Below, one piece after another: positions 1-8,214 of a DNA stretch of 64,000 bases (position 1 is its first letter; each line of letters opens with the position of its first letter). The position numbers were made by a program, and so were the translations under genes. The stretch is from Halobaculum sp. MBLA0143 (lineage in GTDB: Archaea; Halobacteriota; Halobacteria; Halobacteriales; Haloferacaceae). Under the pieces are notes generated by a model, which saw nothing but the letters and a program-made list of their open reading frames with translations, was not told the DNA's origin and ran no database searches. The stretch is taken from positions 2,170,001-2,234,000 of the forward strand of contig NZ_JBGKAC010000001.1 in NCBI RefSeq assembly GCF_041361465.1, in the 5' to 3' direction.

Positions 1-1
1 C

Positions 2-3000
2 CGTGTCGGTCACGGTCGTCGTCTTCCCCTCGGCGTCCGTGACGGTCGCCGTCACCGTCGCCGGCCCGTCGGCGAGCCCTCCCGTGTCCACCGGAACGGT
101 CGCGGTGTAGTTGCCCGCGCGCCTCTGGAGTCGGACCGTCGACTCGTTGCCGACCGCCGACAGGTCGGCCGTCACCGTGTCGACGCCGCTCGTGGCGTCC
201 GACGCCGTGACGTTCACCCGCACCCGGGAGTCGTTCGTGACGAAGCGTCCGCCGGTGACGGCCCGGACGACCCCGGTCGCGGTCGGCGCTGCGGTGTCCA
301 GGGGCACCGTCGCCGTCGCGGTCTGGGTGTTGTTCGCCCGGTCGCGCACCCGGACCGTCACCGTCCGGGGGCCGCTCCCGCCGGCGGCGTCGCCGTCGGC
401 CGTCACCGTCCGACTGTACACCCCGTCGTCGTCCCCGTCCGTCAGCCCGACCGCGTCGCCCGCGCCCACGGCCGACAGGTCTGCCGTCACGTCGCCCGTG
501 TCGATCCCGGTGCCGTCGTCCGTCGGCGCGACCACGACCGTGAGCTTCTCCCCGTCCGTGAGCCCGCCGTCGCCCTCCTCGGTCGTCAGCGTCGGCGTCG
601 GAACCGTCGGCGCCGTCGTGTCGACCGTCACCGTCGGCGTCCGCCGGGTCGTCTGGTCGACCCAGTCCCGGACCGTCACCGGGAGTTCGACCGTGCCCGT
701 CGCCGCCGTCGCTGCGTCGACGGTCGTCGTGACCGTCACGCTCCCGTCCGTCGGGGTGCGGGTGACCACGCTCCCGCCGACGCGAGTGAGATTCACCCGG
801 ACCGTCTCCACGCCCGCCGTGGCGTCGCTCGCCGTCACCTGGAGCGTCAGCGTCTCGCCGTCCCGGACCCGGTCGTCGTCGCCGTCGCCGTCCGTGACCG
901 ACAGCCCGGAGACAGTCGGTGCCGCCGTGTCCAGCGTGACCGTCGCCGCGGTCGTCGTCGCCAGCCTGGCCTGGTCTTCCCCGGTCACGTCGACCGTCAC
1001 GTCACCGTCCGGGTCCGCGTCGTCCGCGTCCACGCTCCCCTGGCCCGTGTACGTCCCGCCGCCCTGGTGGGTGAGCGTCACCGTCCCGGCGCCGAGCGGG
1101 CCGAGGTCGGCCGTCACGCGCCGGACGTTCGACCCCGTCCCGTCGACGGTCGCCGTCACCGTCACCGTCTCCCCGTCCGTCGCGTTGGCGTCCGTCTCCG
1201 CGCCGGTCGTCACGGTCACGCCCGACACCGTCGGCGGGGTCGTGTCCAGTCGGACGGAGCCGCTCGCGTTCGTGACCGCGTTGCCGGCGCCGTCCGTCGC
1301 CGTCGCCGGCAGCGAGACCACGCCGTCCGACGGCCCGCTCGCGTCCACCGTCACCGTCCGGTCGTACACCCCGTCGTCGTCCCCGTCCGTCAGCCCGACC
1401 GCGTCACCGCCACCGATCCCGGTCAGGTCCGCCGTCACGTCGACGCCGGTCGGTCCCGGGTCGGTCACGGTCGCGCGGACGGTCACGTCCGCTCCGTCGC
1501 GGACCACCCTGTCGCCGTTCGCCTCGTCGACGACTGTCACCGACGACACGGTCGGCGGCGACGCGTCGACGGTGAGCGAGCGCGAGCCGTCCGTCGCGTC
1601 GTTGCCCGCGGTGTCGACCGCCTCCACCTCGACCGGAGTCGTGCCGTCCGTCGGGTCGCCGTCCGACCCGACCGTCACCGTCCGGTCGTACACCCCGTCG
1701 TCGTCCCCGTCGGTCAGTGTCGCGGCCGTCGTCGAGACACCCAACGCCGTCACCGTCGCGTCGGTCAGTCGGACGGTCTCGACGGAGCGGTCGTCCGAGA
1801 CCGTCGCTTCCACCGTCACCGTCTCGCCCGCCCGGACGCGGCCGTCGTCCCCGTCGCCGTCCGCGACCGTCACCGCCGACACCGTCGGCGGCGTCGCGTC
1901 GACGACGACGGCGCCGGTCGTCGCCGTCTCCGTGTTCGTCTCCACGTCTTCGACCGTCACGTCGGCCGTCTGTGCCCCCTCCGTCGCTCCGGGTTGGACC
2001 GTCCGCACGACCGTGTAGTCGCCGTCCGCGTCCGGCGCCCCCAGACTGACCGTTCCGAGCCCGAACGCCGACAGGTCCGCCCGCACCGCGTCGACGCCGC
2101 TCGTGGCGTCGCTGGCGTCCACCGTGACGCGCACGTCGTCGCCCGGCCGGACGACTCCGTCCCCGTCCCGGGGCGTCGGGTCGCCGTCGTCCGCCTCCGC
2201 GAGCGCGACCGCGTCGATCACCGGCGCCGTCGAGTCGAGCTGGAGCGAGTCCTGCGAGGTCGCCGTCCGCGACTGCCCTTCTGCGTCCGTCACGGTCACG
2301 TCGACCGTGTACTCCCCGTCGCCGGCGGCCGCGGACTGTCGGACCGACCGCTCGACAGTGTACTCCCCGCCCGCGAGCGTCGCCGGCACGGCGTCGCCCA
2401 GCCCGAACGCGGAGAGGTTCACCGTCACGCCGCTCACGCCGGTCGCGTCCGCGGCGTCGACGGTGACGTTCACCGTGTCCCCGTCGCCGACCGCGCCGTC
2501 GCCGTTGGTCGCGTCCCGGACGCCGACCTCCGCGACCGTCGGCGGACCGCCGTCGAACACCGGCCCCACTTCCGACGTCGTCCGTCGGTTGGCCGTCGCG
2601 TCCGACGCCGAGACCGACACCGTGTCGGCACCGTCCGTCCCGGTCGCCGCCGAGTCCTGGTAGCCGTAGTCGTCACCCCCCTGCGGCGAGAGAGTGACGG
2701 TCCCGAGCCCGTACGCCGACAGGTCTGCCGTCACCGTCGCGTCGACGACGCCGCTGCGGCCGTCCGTGACGGTCACCGTCACCGTCACCCGCTCGCCGGC
2801 GACCACGCCGCCGTCGGCGTCCTCGTCGGTCACGGACAGCCCCGACAGCGTCGGCGCCGTGTCGTCCACGATCACCGACGCCGACCCGGTCGCCGTCTGG
2901 CCTTCCGCGTCCGTCACGGTCACGCCGACGGTCGCCGTTCCCGAGCCGACGCTCCCGACCGTGACCGTCGTCTCCGGGTCCCCGTCGCTGTCCGTGTCTG

Positions 3001-4717
3001 TCAGCGTCACGTCCGCGCCCCCGCCCAGCGCCGACAGGTCCGCCCGCACGCTGTCGACACCGCTCGTGGCGTCCGTCGCGGCCACCTCCACCGTCACCTC
3101 GTCGCCCGGACTCACGTAGCCGTCCCCCTCCGTGCCGCCGTCCGTCTCCGTCTCGGTCGGCGTCACGCGTTCGACGGTCGGCGCCGTCAGGTCGACGACG
3201 GTCTCGGCTGTCTCTCCGTTCGACACGTCCGGGTCCGGCTCCGTCCGGTCGCGCGCCTCCGTCAGTGTCGCCGTCACGTCACCGTCGCCGGCGAGCGAGA
3301 CGGTCGCCGTGTAGACGTTCCCCGGCGACTCCCCGAACGTCGCGTTGGCGACTGCCGTCGTCGTCCCGTCGCGGTCGACGGTCGCCGCCACCGTCCCCAG
3401 CCGCTCGGACGCCTCCACCTCGACCGTGACCGCCGGACTCCCGGGGGTGGAACTGTTGATCACCTCGAACCGCTCGATCGCCGGCGGGCGGTCGATCCGG
3501 ACGCTCCCGGCCGACTTCGTCTGCTCGTTGTCGAGCCCGTCGCGGAGCGTCACCGGAACCGAGTACGTGCCGTCCGGGTCCGCGTCCGCCGTGTCGACGG
3601 TCACGCTCGTCTCGTAGGTGCCGTCGTCGTCTGCGTCCGTCAGTTCGACCGTCGAGCCGGCGCCGAGCGCCGACAGGTCCGCCTCGACCCGGTCGACGCC
3701 GGTGGTGTCCGACACGCCCGTGGCCGTGACGGTGACCGTGTCGCCGTCTGTCACCGGTCCGCCGCCCGAGACGGACACCGACAGCGACGACACCGACGGC
3801 GCGGTCGTGTCGATCCCGAGACTGCCGGTCCGTGCGGTGTCGGCGTTCGTCGGCGACGCCGTGTCCTCGGCGGTGAGCTGTACGTCGTGCGCCCCCTCCG
3901 TCACACTGCCCGCCGAGCCGACCGTGATCGTCGCGGCGTACGTCCCGCCGCCCTGGTCCGTCAGCGTGACCGTGCCGGCACCGAACGCCTCCGTGTCCAC
4001 CGTGACGTTCGCCACGTCGGTGGTGGCGTCGAACACCCCAGTCGCCTCGACGCGAATCTGGTCGCCCGGCGCGACCGTGCCGTCGACGCCGTCGTTCTCG
4101 ACGTCCGACAGGGTCGCGTTCGCGGCCGTCAGGACCGGTGGCGTCGTGTCGACGACAGTGTCGTCGACGACGTCGGTCGTGTCCGCGCTCCCGCCGCCGC
4201 CCGTCTCGGCCGTCCCGAGGTCCACCGTGTAGTCGCCGTCACCGCCGAAGTTGGTCGCCTGGAACGTCGCCTCGTACGTGTACGGCCCCGTGCCGCTCTC
4301 CGAGAAGTCCGCCTCGTTCAGAACACCCTTGAACCCGCCCTCGTGCTCGATCGACGCCTGAATCTCGCTCAACTGCTGGCTGCTGTCGAACGTCACCCTC
4401 ACCGTGTCGGCCGTCGGGTTCGTCACGGCGTACTCGGAGACCGTCGGGCCGGCCAGGGCGTTCGCGGCCACCGGCGGCGCGCCGTCCCCTCGTTCGTCGC
4501 CGGGCGCCGCTGGTCTTACCCCGTCGCCGGGCGGCACCCCCGTCCCGACCCCGTCGTCGGGCGGCACCCACGTCTCGACCTCGTCGTCGGGCGGCGCTGG
4601 CCCTACCCCGTCGCCGGGCGGCACCCCGACGGACAGCCCCGCCCCTCCGGCGACCACGACGACCGCGAGCAGCACCGCCACGAACGACTGGGCGTCCGTT
4701 CTCCCGAGACTGGTCAT
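2..4717 (-). CDS. Giant Ig-like repeat surface protein (C-terminus beyond window)
   Basis: The minus strand is open from an ATG at 4717 to the left edge, giving at least 1572 codons. The N-terminus has one hydrophobic segment (residues about 12-32), fitting a signal peptide or membrane anchor. A low-complexity stretch of about 10-residue units built on VPPGDG follows (about residues 31-80). After that come about 13 modules of roughly 100-115 residues. Module boundaries carry a D-x-[TS]-[AP]-P-x-[VIL] motif, and inside each module D-A-T-S-G-V-D and A-D-L-S-A-x-G recur, as in bacterial Ig-like or cadherin-like surface proteins. The acidic composition suits an exported halophile adhesin or S-layer-associated protein. 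The C-terminal anchor (for example PGF-CTERM) is not visible, so sorting is unknown. Function in adhesion is inference. Confidence 0.85.
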   Translation of the reverse strand, partial: MTSLGRTDAQSFVAVLLAVVVVAGGAGLSVGVPPGDGVGPAPPDDEVETWVPPDDGVGTGVPPGDGVRPAAPGDERGDGAPPVAANALAGPTVSEYAVTNPTADTVRVTFDSSQQLSEIQASIEHEGGFKGVLNEADFSESGTGPYTYEATFQATNFGGDGDYTVDLGTAETGGGGSADTTDVVDDTVVDTTPPVLTAANATLSDVENDGVDGTVAPGDQIRVEATGVFDATTDVANVTVDTEAFGAGTVTLTDQGGGTYAATITVGSAGSVTEGAHDVQLTAEDTASPTNADTARTGSLGIDTTAPSVSSLSVSVSGGGPVTDGDTVTVTATGVSDTTGVDRVEADLSALGAGSTVELTDADDDGTYETSVTVDTADADPDGTYSVPVTLRDGLDNEQTKSAGSVRIDRPPAIERFEVINSSTPGSPAVTVEVEASERLGTVAATVDRDGTTTAVANATFGESPGNVYTATVSLAGDGDVTATLTEARDRTEPDPDVSNGETAETVVDLTAPTVERVTPTETETDGGTEGDGYVSPGDEVTVEVAATDATSGVDSVRADLSALGGGADVTLTDTDSDGDPETTVTVGSVGSGTATVGVTVTDAEGQTATGSASVIVDDTAPTLSGLSVTDEDADGGVVAGERVTVTVTVTDGRSGVVDATVTADLSAYGLGTVTLSPQGGDDYGYQDSAATGTDGADTVSVSASDATANRRTTSEVGPVFDGGPPTVAEVGVRDATNGDGAVGDGDTVNVTVDAADATGVSGVTVNLSAFGLGDAVPATLAGGEYTVERSVRQSAAAGDGEYTVDVTVTDAEGQSRTATSQDSLQLDSTAPVIDAVALAEADDGDPTPRDGDGVVRPGDDVRVTVDASDATSGVDAVRADLSAFGLGTVSLGAPDADGDYTVVRTVQPGATEGAQTADVTVEDVETNTETATTGAVVVDATPPTVSAVTVADGDGDDGRVRAGETVTVEATVSDDRSVETVRLTDATVTALGVSTTAATLTDGDDDGVYDRTVTVGSDGDPTDGTTPVEVEAVDTAGNDATDGSRSLTVDASPPTVSSVTVVDEANGDRVVRDGADVTVRATVTDPGPTGVDVTADLTGIGGGDAVGLTDGDDDGVYDRTVTVDASGPSDGVVSLPATATDGAGNAVTNASGSVRLDTTPPTVSGVTVTTGAETDANATDGETVTVTATVDGTGSNVRRVTADLGPLGAGTVTLTHQGGGTYTGQGSVDADDADPDGDVTVDVTGEDQARLATTTAATVTLDTAAPTVSGLSVTDGDGDDDRVRDGETLTLQVTASDATAGVETVRVNLTRVGGSVVTRTPTDGSVTVTTTVDAATAATGTVELPVTVRDWVDQTTRRTPTVTVDTTAPTVPTPTLTTEEGDGGLTDGEKLTVVVAPTDDGTGIDTGDVTADLSAVGAGDAVGLTDGDDDGVYSRTVTADGDAAGGSGPRTVTVRVRDRANNTQTATATVPLDTAAPTATGVVRAVTGGRFVTNDSRVRVNVTASDATSGVDTVTADLSAVGNESTVRLQRRAGNYTATVPVDTGGLADGPATVTATVTDAEGKTTTVTDT

Positions 4718-4742
4718 ACTACCACCTACCGTCTCACGAACG

Positions 4743-4751
4743 GATTTAATC
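4743..4751 (-). promoter_or_regulatory. TATA-like box for the Ig-repeat gene
   Basis: On the minus strand GATTAAATC lies about 27-30 bases upstream of the ATG at 4717, the spacing expected for a leaderless haloarchaeal transcript. It stands out as an AT-rich patch in GC-rich DNA. Confidence 0.5.
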
Positions 4752-4837
4752 CCCACGGAGTGAATACGGACGGGGGAAACCGGTCGGCGGGGTGGCGTTG
4801 GGGAAGACATAACCCCGAACCGGACGGAGACGGGAAC

Positions 4838-5701
4838 ATGATCGACGAGACGGTCGCCGAAATCCGCGAGATGCAGACCCACTCCTCGTCGGTGGTCGCG
4901 GTGAAGGCGACACGCGCACTGGAGGAGCTCGTCGACCGCGAGTACGTCACGCTCGAGGAGTTCGACCGGGACCTGGAACACAACGCCGGCGTGCTCCGGC
5001 GGGCCAACCCCTCACACGCCTCGCTCCACCGCGCGATGCGGGACATCGTCGACCGGGTGGCCGGCGAGACGGCGTCCGTCGCGGAGGCGCGCGAGCTGTT
5101 GGCGAGCGTGGTCGACGACGTCGCAGAGCGGATCCAGGCCGGCAAGCGCGAGGCGGCCGCGACCGCCGCCGAGACGTTCGTCGACGGAGAGACCGTGTTC
5201 ACCCACGACTACTCCTCGACCGTGTTGGAGGCGATGGAGACGGCCGTCTCCGAGGGGGTCGACCTCACCGTGTACGTCTCGGAGGCGCGGCCCCGCTACC
5301 TCGGCCGGAAGACCGCCCGCCGGCTCGCCGGGATGGACCCCGTCGACGCCCACCTTCTCGTGGACGCCGCCGCCGGACACGTCCTGGGCGACTGTGACCG
5401 GGTCGTCCTGGGGATGGACTGTATCGTCGGCGACAGCTACTACAACCGCGTCGGCACGTTCCCGGTCGTCGCCGCCGCCGACCGGCTGGGCGTGCCGGTG
5501 GACGTCGTCGGCTCCGGGACGAAGGTGGTCGCGGACGGCTTCCGGTTCGAGAACGAGTTCCGGCCCCCGTCGGAGGTGATGCGCGAGCCCGTCGAGGACA
5601 TCGAGATCGAGAACCCCGCGTACGACGCCACGCCCGTCGATCTCGTCGACCGGGTGGTCACGGACCAGGGCGTCCGGGAGCCGGAGGCGATCCGTGAGTG
5701 A
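4838..5701 (+). CDS. eIF-2B-like / ribose-1,5-bisphosphate isomerase-family protein
   Basis: A 287-residue member of the eIF-2B alpha/beta/delta, MtnA and R15P isomerase superfamily. The C-terminal Rossmann-like half shows GMDCIVGDSYYNRVGTF (about residues 195-211), matching the family's G-x-D-x-I...N-x-x-GT signature, followed by GSGTKVV. The N-terminal half is helical. Sugar-phosphate isomerases of this family use a catalytic Cys in a THC-type motif. Here the matching segment reads VFTHDYSS, so the Cys is absent and a regulatory eIF-2B-like role is at least as likely as isomerase activity. The ATG at 4838 is chosen because a TATA-like ACATAAC sits about 27 bases upstream; the frame stays open far upstream only as antisense of the Ig gene. 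The stop overlaps the start of coaBC by 8 bases, suggesting translational coupling. Confidence 0.8.
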   Translation: MIDETVAEIREMQTHSSSVVAVKATRALEELVDREYVTLEEFDRDLEHNAGVLRRANPSHASLHRAMRDIVDRVAGETASVAEARELLASVVDDVAERIQAGKREAAATAAETFVDGETVFTHDYSSTVLEAMETAVSEGVDLTVYVSEARPRYLGRKTARRLAGMDPVDAHLLVDAAAGHVLGDCDRVVLGMDCIVGDSYYNRVGTFPVVAAADRLGVPVDVVGSGTKVVADGFRFENEFRPPSEVMREPVEDIEIENPAYDATPVDLVDRVVTDQGVREPEAIRE

Positions 5702-6974
5702 GACGGACGACCCCGCTCGGACGGGGGACCTGCTCGACGGCGTGAACGTGGCTTTGGGCGTCACGGGGTCGATCGCCGCGGTCAAGACCGTCGAACTGGC
5801 CCACGAACTCCGGCGACACGGCGCGGCCGTCCGGGCGGTGACGACGGACTCGGCCGAGGGGATACTCCACCCATGGGCGTTGGAGTTCGCCACCGAGCGC
5901 CCGGTCGTCCGGGAGATCACCGGGGCGGTCGAGCACGTCGAACTGTGTGGCCGGGACGGCTGGGCGGACGTGCTCCTGATCGCGCCCGCGACGGCCAACA
6001 CCGTCGGGAAGATCGCGGGGGCCGTCGACGACACCCCGGTGACGACGTGTGCGACGACGGCGCTCGGCGCCGGCGTCGAGACGGTCGTCGTCCCGGCGAT
6101 GCACGAGCCGATGTACGACCACCCGGGCGTGCTCGACGCCCTCGACCGCCTGGAGTCGTGGGGCGTCCGGTTCGTCGACCCCCGGATCGAGGAGGGGAAG
6201 GCGAAGATCGCCGCCGCGTCGGCAGTCGTCACGGAGGTCGCCCGCGCCGCCGGCGACCGTCCGCTCTCCGGCCGCCACGTGGTCGTCACCGCGGGCGCGA
6301 CCAGCGAGGCGGTCGACCCCGTCCGGGTGTTGACGAGCCGGGCCTCGGGCAAGACCGGCCGCGCAGTCGCCCGGGCCTGCCGGGCGGCGGGCGCCGAGGT
6401 GACGCTGGTTCACGACGGCGACGACGTGCCGTGGGCGGACTGCCGGCGCGTGGAGTCGGCCGCCGAGATGCTGGCGGCCGTCCGGGATGCCGTCGGGGGC
6501 GACGCGGGCGACGGCAACGACACAGGCGAGAGCAGTGACGCAGGCGACGGCAACGACACAGGCGAGAGCGAACCGGCCGCAGACGCCCTGGTCTCGGCGG
6601 CAGCGATCTCCGACTACACGGTCGCGGCCGCAGACCAGAAGATCCGTTCCGGTCGGGAGTCGCTCACGCTGGAGTTGGAGCCGACGCCGAAGCTGATCGA
6701 CGAGGTCGCCGCGGACCACCCGGAGCTGACGGTCGTCGGGTTCAAAGCCGAGACGGAAGGCGACGACGACGCGATGGTCGCTCGCGCCCGCGAGACGATG
6801 CGCCGCGCCGGGCTGGCGTTCGTCGTCGCCAACGACGCGAGCGTGATGGGCGACGACGAGACCCGGGCGTTGGTGGTCCGGGAGCCGGGGGCCGCCGAGC
6901 CGGTCGCGGAGTTCACCGGCACGAAGGCGCGGCTGGGGACGCGGGTCGCCGCGGAGTTGGCCCGCGAGCTCTAG
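5694..6974 (+). CDS. coaBC: Bifunctional phosphopantothenoylcysteine decarboxylase / phosphopantothenate-cysteine ligase
   Basis: The 426-residue protein carries both steps converting 4'-phosphopantothenate to 4'-phosphopantetheine for coenzyme A. The N-terminal flavoprotein (CoaC) domain shows LGVTGSIAA (about 21-29), the P-A-T-A-N-T segment and P-A-M-H-E-P-M. The C-terminal CoaB domain begins near VVVTAGAT, with TPKLIDE and GFKAET downstream. It starts with GTG at 5694 inside the upstream gene. An acidic, glycine-rich insert sits between CoaB strands at about residues 268-292. It is an in-frame tandem duplication of a unit reading D-A-G-D-G-N-D-T-G-E-S. The stop overlaps the stop of the next, convergent gene in a shared CTAG. 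Confidence 0.95.
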   Translation: MSETDDPARTGDLLDGVNVALGVTGSIAAVKTVELAHELRRHGAAVRAVTTDSAEGILHPWALEFATERPVVREITGAVEHVELCGRDGWADVLLIAPATANTVGKIAGAVDDTPVTTCATTALGAGVETVVVPAMHEPMYDHPGVLDALDRLESWGVRFVDPRIEEGKAKIAAASAVVTEVARAAGDRPLSGRHVVVTAGATSEAVDPVRVLTSRASGKTGRAVARACRAAGAEVTLVHDGDDVPWADCRRVESAAEMLAAVRDAVGGDAGDGNDTGESSDAGDGNDTGESEPAADALVSAAAISDYTVAAADQKIRSGRESLTLELEPTPKLIDEVAADHPELTVVGFKAETEGDDDAMVARARETMRRAGLAFVVANDASVMGDDETRALVVREPGAAEPVAEFTGTKARLGTRVAAELAREL

Positions 6975-7183
6975 TCGCGGCTGCTCACGCCCAGCAGTCG
7001 GTAGATCCCACACCGCGAGGTGAGACCGTTGGCGAGCAGGCCGACGGACGCGACGCCGAGGTAGGCGGCGTACCGTCCCGGGGCGGCGACGCCGTCGAAC
7101 AGGACGGCCAACGCGGCCAGCCCGGCGACGGCGCCGAGCACGATCCGGAGGCGGCTGTCGAGTGAACTCAGGTTCTTCTGCAC
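6971..7183 (-). CDS. Small YgaP-like two-helix membrane protein (DUF2892 type)
   Basis: A 70-residue protein with two hydrophobic segments (about 12-30 and 36-54). A terminal R-C-G-I-Y follows the second helix, as in DUF2892/YgaP transmembrane-domain proteins, which often fuse to or neighbour rhodanese domains; none is seen here. It converges on coaBC and shares a CTAG in which each strand reads its own TAG stop. Function unknown. Confidence 0.75.
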   Translation of the reverse strand: MQKNLSSLDSRLRIVLGAVAGLAALAVLFDGVAAPGRYAAYLGVASVGLLANGLTSRCGIYRLLGVSSRD

Positions 7184-7240
7184 GAACGGACCGAGGGGCT
7201 GCAGCGACGAGAGTGCTTCGCTCGGGTGGGTGAGAGTAGT

Positions 7241-7460
7241 CAGTCACCGTCTGCGGGCGGCTTCGGTCCGCCGCCGCAGTCAGTCCCCGTCTGCGGACGG
7301 CCTCGCCCCGCCGCCGCAGTCAGTCACCGTCTGCGGACGGCCTCGCCCCGCCGCCGCAGTCAGTCACCGTCTGCGGACGGCCTCGCCCCGCCGCCGCAGT
7401 CAGTCACCGTCTGCGGGCGGCCTCGCCCCGCCGCCGCAGTCAGTCCCCGTCTGCGGGCGG
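7241..7460. repeat. Tandem array of 40-bp units (five full, one partial)
   Basis: Units start at 7241, 7281, 7321, 7361 and 7401, with a partial copy from 7441 that lies inside the end of mnhG. Two units (7321 and 7361) are identical; the others differ at a few positions. Each contains CCGTCTGCGGACGG or a one-base variant, which can fold into a 5-bp stem with a TGCG loop. On the minus strand the array starts at the mnhG stop codon, so each unit is a copy of the gene's last codons, the stop and the following bases. Confidence 0.95.
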
Positions 7461-7826
7461 CTCCGGCTCGCCGTCGCGGTGGCCGGGCCACCGCACGCCG
7501 GCTTCGAACTCGACGCCCATCCGTTGGGCGGCCCGGGAGATCAGGTGCCCGCCGGTCGGCGCCGTGACGAACAGGAACAGGATCGTCACGAGCGCCTTCA
7601 GCCCCTCGCCGGCCGGCCCGAAGTACACCCACGCCGCCAGCGCGATGGAGGCGGCACCCAGCGTCGACGCCTTCGAGGTGGCGTGGAGCCGGTTGTACAC
7701 GTTCGGCAGCCGGAGCAGCCCGACCGTGCCGGAGACGAGGAACAACACCCCGACCGCCAAGAGCACGACGACGAGCAGCGAGCCGACGAGCCCGGGCGGA
7801 CCCGTCGTGACGCTTCCGCCCGCCAT
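7440..7826 (-). CDS. mnhG: Na+/H+ antiporter subunit G
   Basis: A 128-residue protein with three hydrophobic segments and the MnhG/MrpG signature GLLRLPNVYNRLHA-TSKASTLG in its first half. It is the last subunit of a seven-gene Mrp-type antiporter operon exchanging cytoplasmic Na+ for external protons. The start codon overlaps the stop of a possible micro-ORF as TGATG. The acidic C-terminal tail (E-P-E-P-P-A-D-G-D) is the source of the 40-bp array that follows. Confidence 0.93.
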   Translation of the reverse strand: MAGGSVTTGPPGLVGSLLVVVLLAVGVLFLVSGTVGLLRLPNVYNRLHATSKASTLGAASIALAAWVYFGPAGEGLKALVTILFLFVTAPTGGHLISRAAQRMGVEFEAGVRWPGHRDGEPEPPADGD

Positions 7827-7909
7827 CAGTGGTCACCCCCGTCGTCGCGTCCCCGTCCGTGTCGCTCGTCGCCGCCGCGGCCCGTCGTCGTGTCGGTGGT
7901 GTCGTGCAT
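7826..7909 (-). CDS. Possible 27-residue micro-ORF between mnhF and mnhG
   Basis: ATG at 7909 opens a 27-codon frame that ends in TGA overlapping the mnhG start as TGATG. The product is hydrophilic, rich in Asp, Gly, Thr, Arg and His, with no family resemblance. It fills the only sizeable spacer between mnhF and mnhG and would allow reinitiation onto mnhG. It may be a real leader peptide or chance coding in a spacer; no independent support. Confidence 0.35.
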   Translation of the reverse strand: MHDTTDTTTGRGGDERHGRGRDDGGDH

Positions 7910-7917
7910 GGTGGGTG

Positions 7918-8214
7918 TCACTCGATGATGTCCCCGTCCGTGACGTATCGCGCCACGGTGACGGTGCTGATGAAGCCGATGATCGCCAGGACCAGTCCCA
8001 CGTCGAGGAAGTAGCCCCGGCCCGTCGCCATCGCGTACACGACCGCGACGGCGACGACGTTCGTCCCGATCACGTCCAGCCCGACCACACGGTCCGGCGT
8101 CGTCGGGCCGACGATCACCCGGTAGCCCGCCAGGAGCGTCGCCAGCGCCGCGATCGCCAGCGCGACTGTCAGGATCAGCTCCAGCGTCACCGGTCCCGGA
8201 AGCGGGTCAGCCAT
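7918..8214 (-). CDS. mnhF: Na+/H+ antiporter subunit F
   Basis: A protein of 98 residues from the ATG at 8214 (a GTG at 8223 would add three residues). Three hydrophobic segments and the MnhF motif V-G-P-T-T-P-D-R-V-V-G-L-D (about 35-47) are clear. The start overlaps the mnhE stop by 8 bases, so translation is probably coupled. It is a small membrane subunit of the Mrp complex. Confidence 0.93.
   Translation of the reverse strand: MADPLPGPVTLELILTVALAIAALATLLAGYRVIVGPTTPDRVVGLDVIGTNVVAVAVVYAMATGRGYFLDVGLVLAIIGFISTVTVARYVTDGDIIE

Noticed and set aside
1067-4837. Very long plus-strand open frames opposite the Ig-repeat gene
   Set aside because: They encode Arg/His-rich, low-complexity products and are antisense shadows of the acidic minus-strand protein in GC-rich DNA. 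Only the part from 4838 is a gene.
5012-7247. Long minus-strand frames opposite the eIF-2B-like and coaBC genes
   Set aside because: Arg/Ser-rich composition without motifs; shadows of well-recognised plus-strand genes.
7241-7460. CRISPR-like appearance of the 40-bp array
   Set aside because: There are no unique spacers between units and no cas genes; it is a simple tandem repeat.
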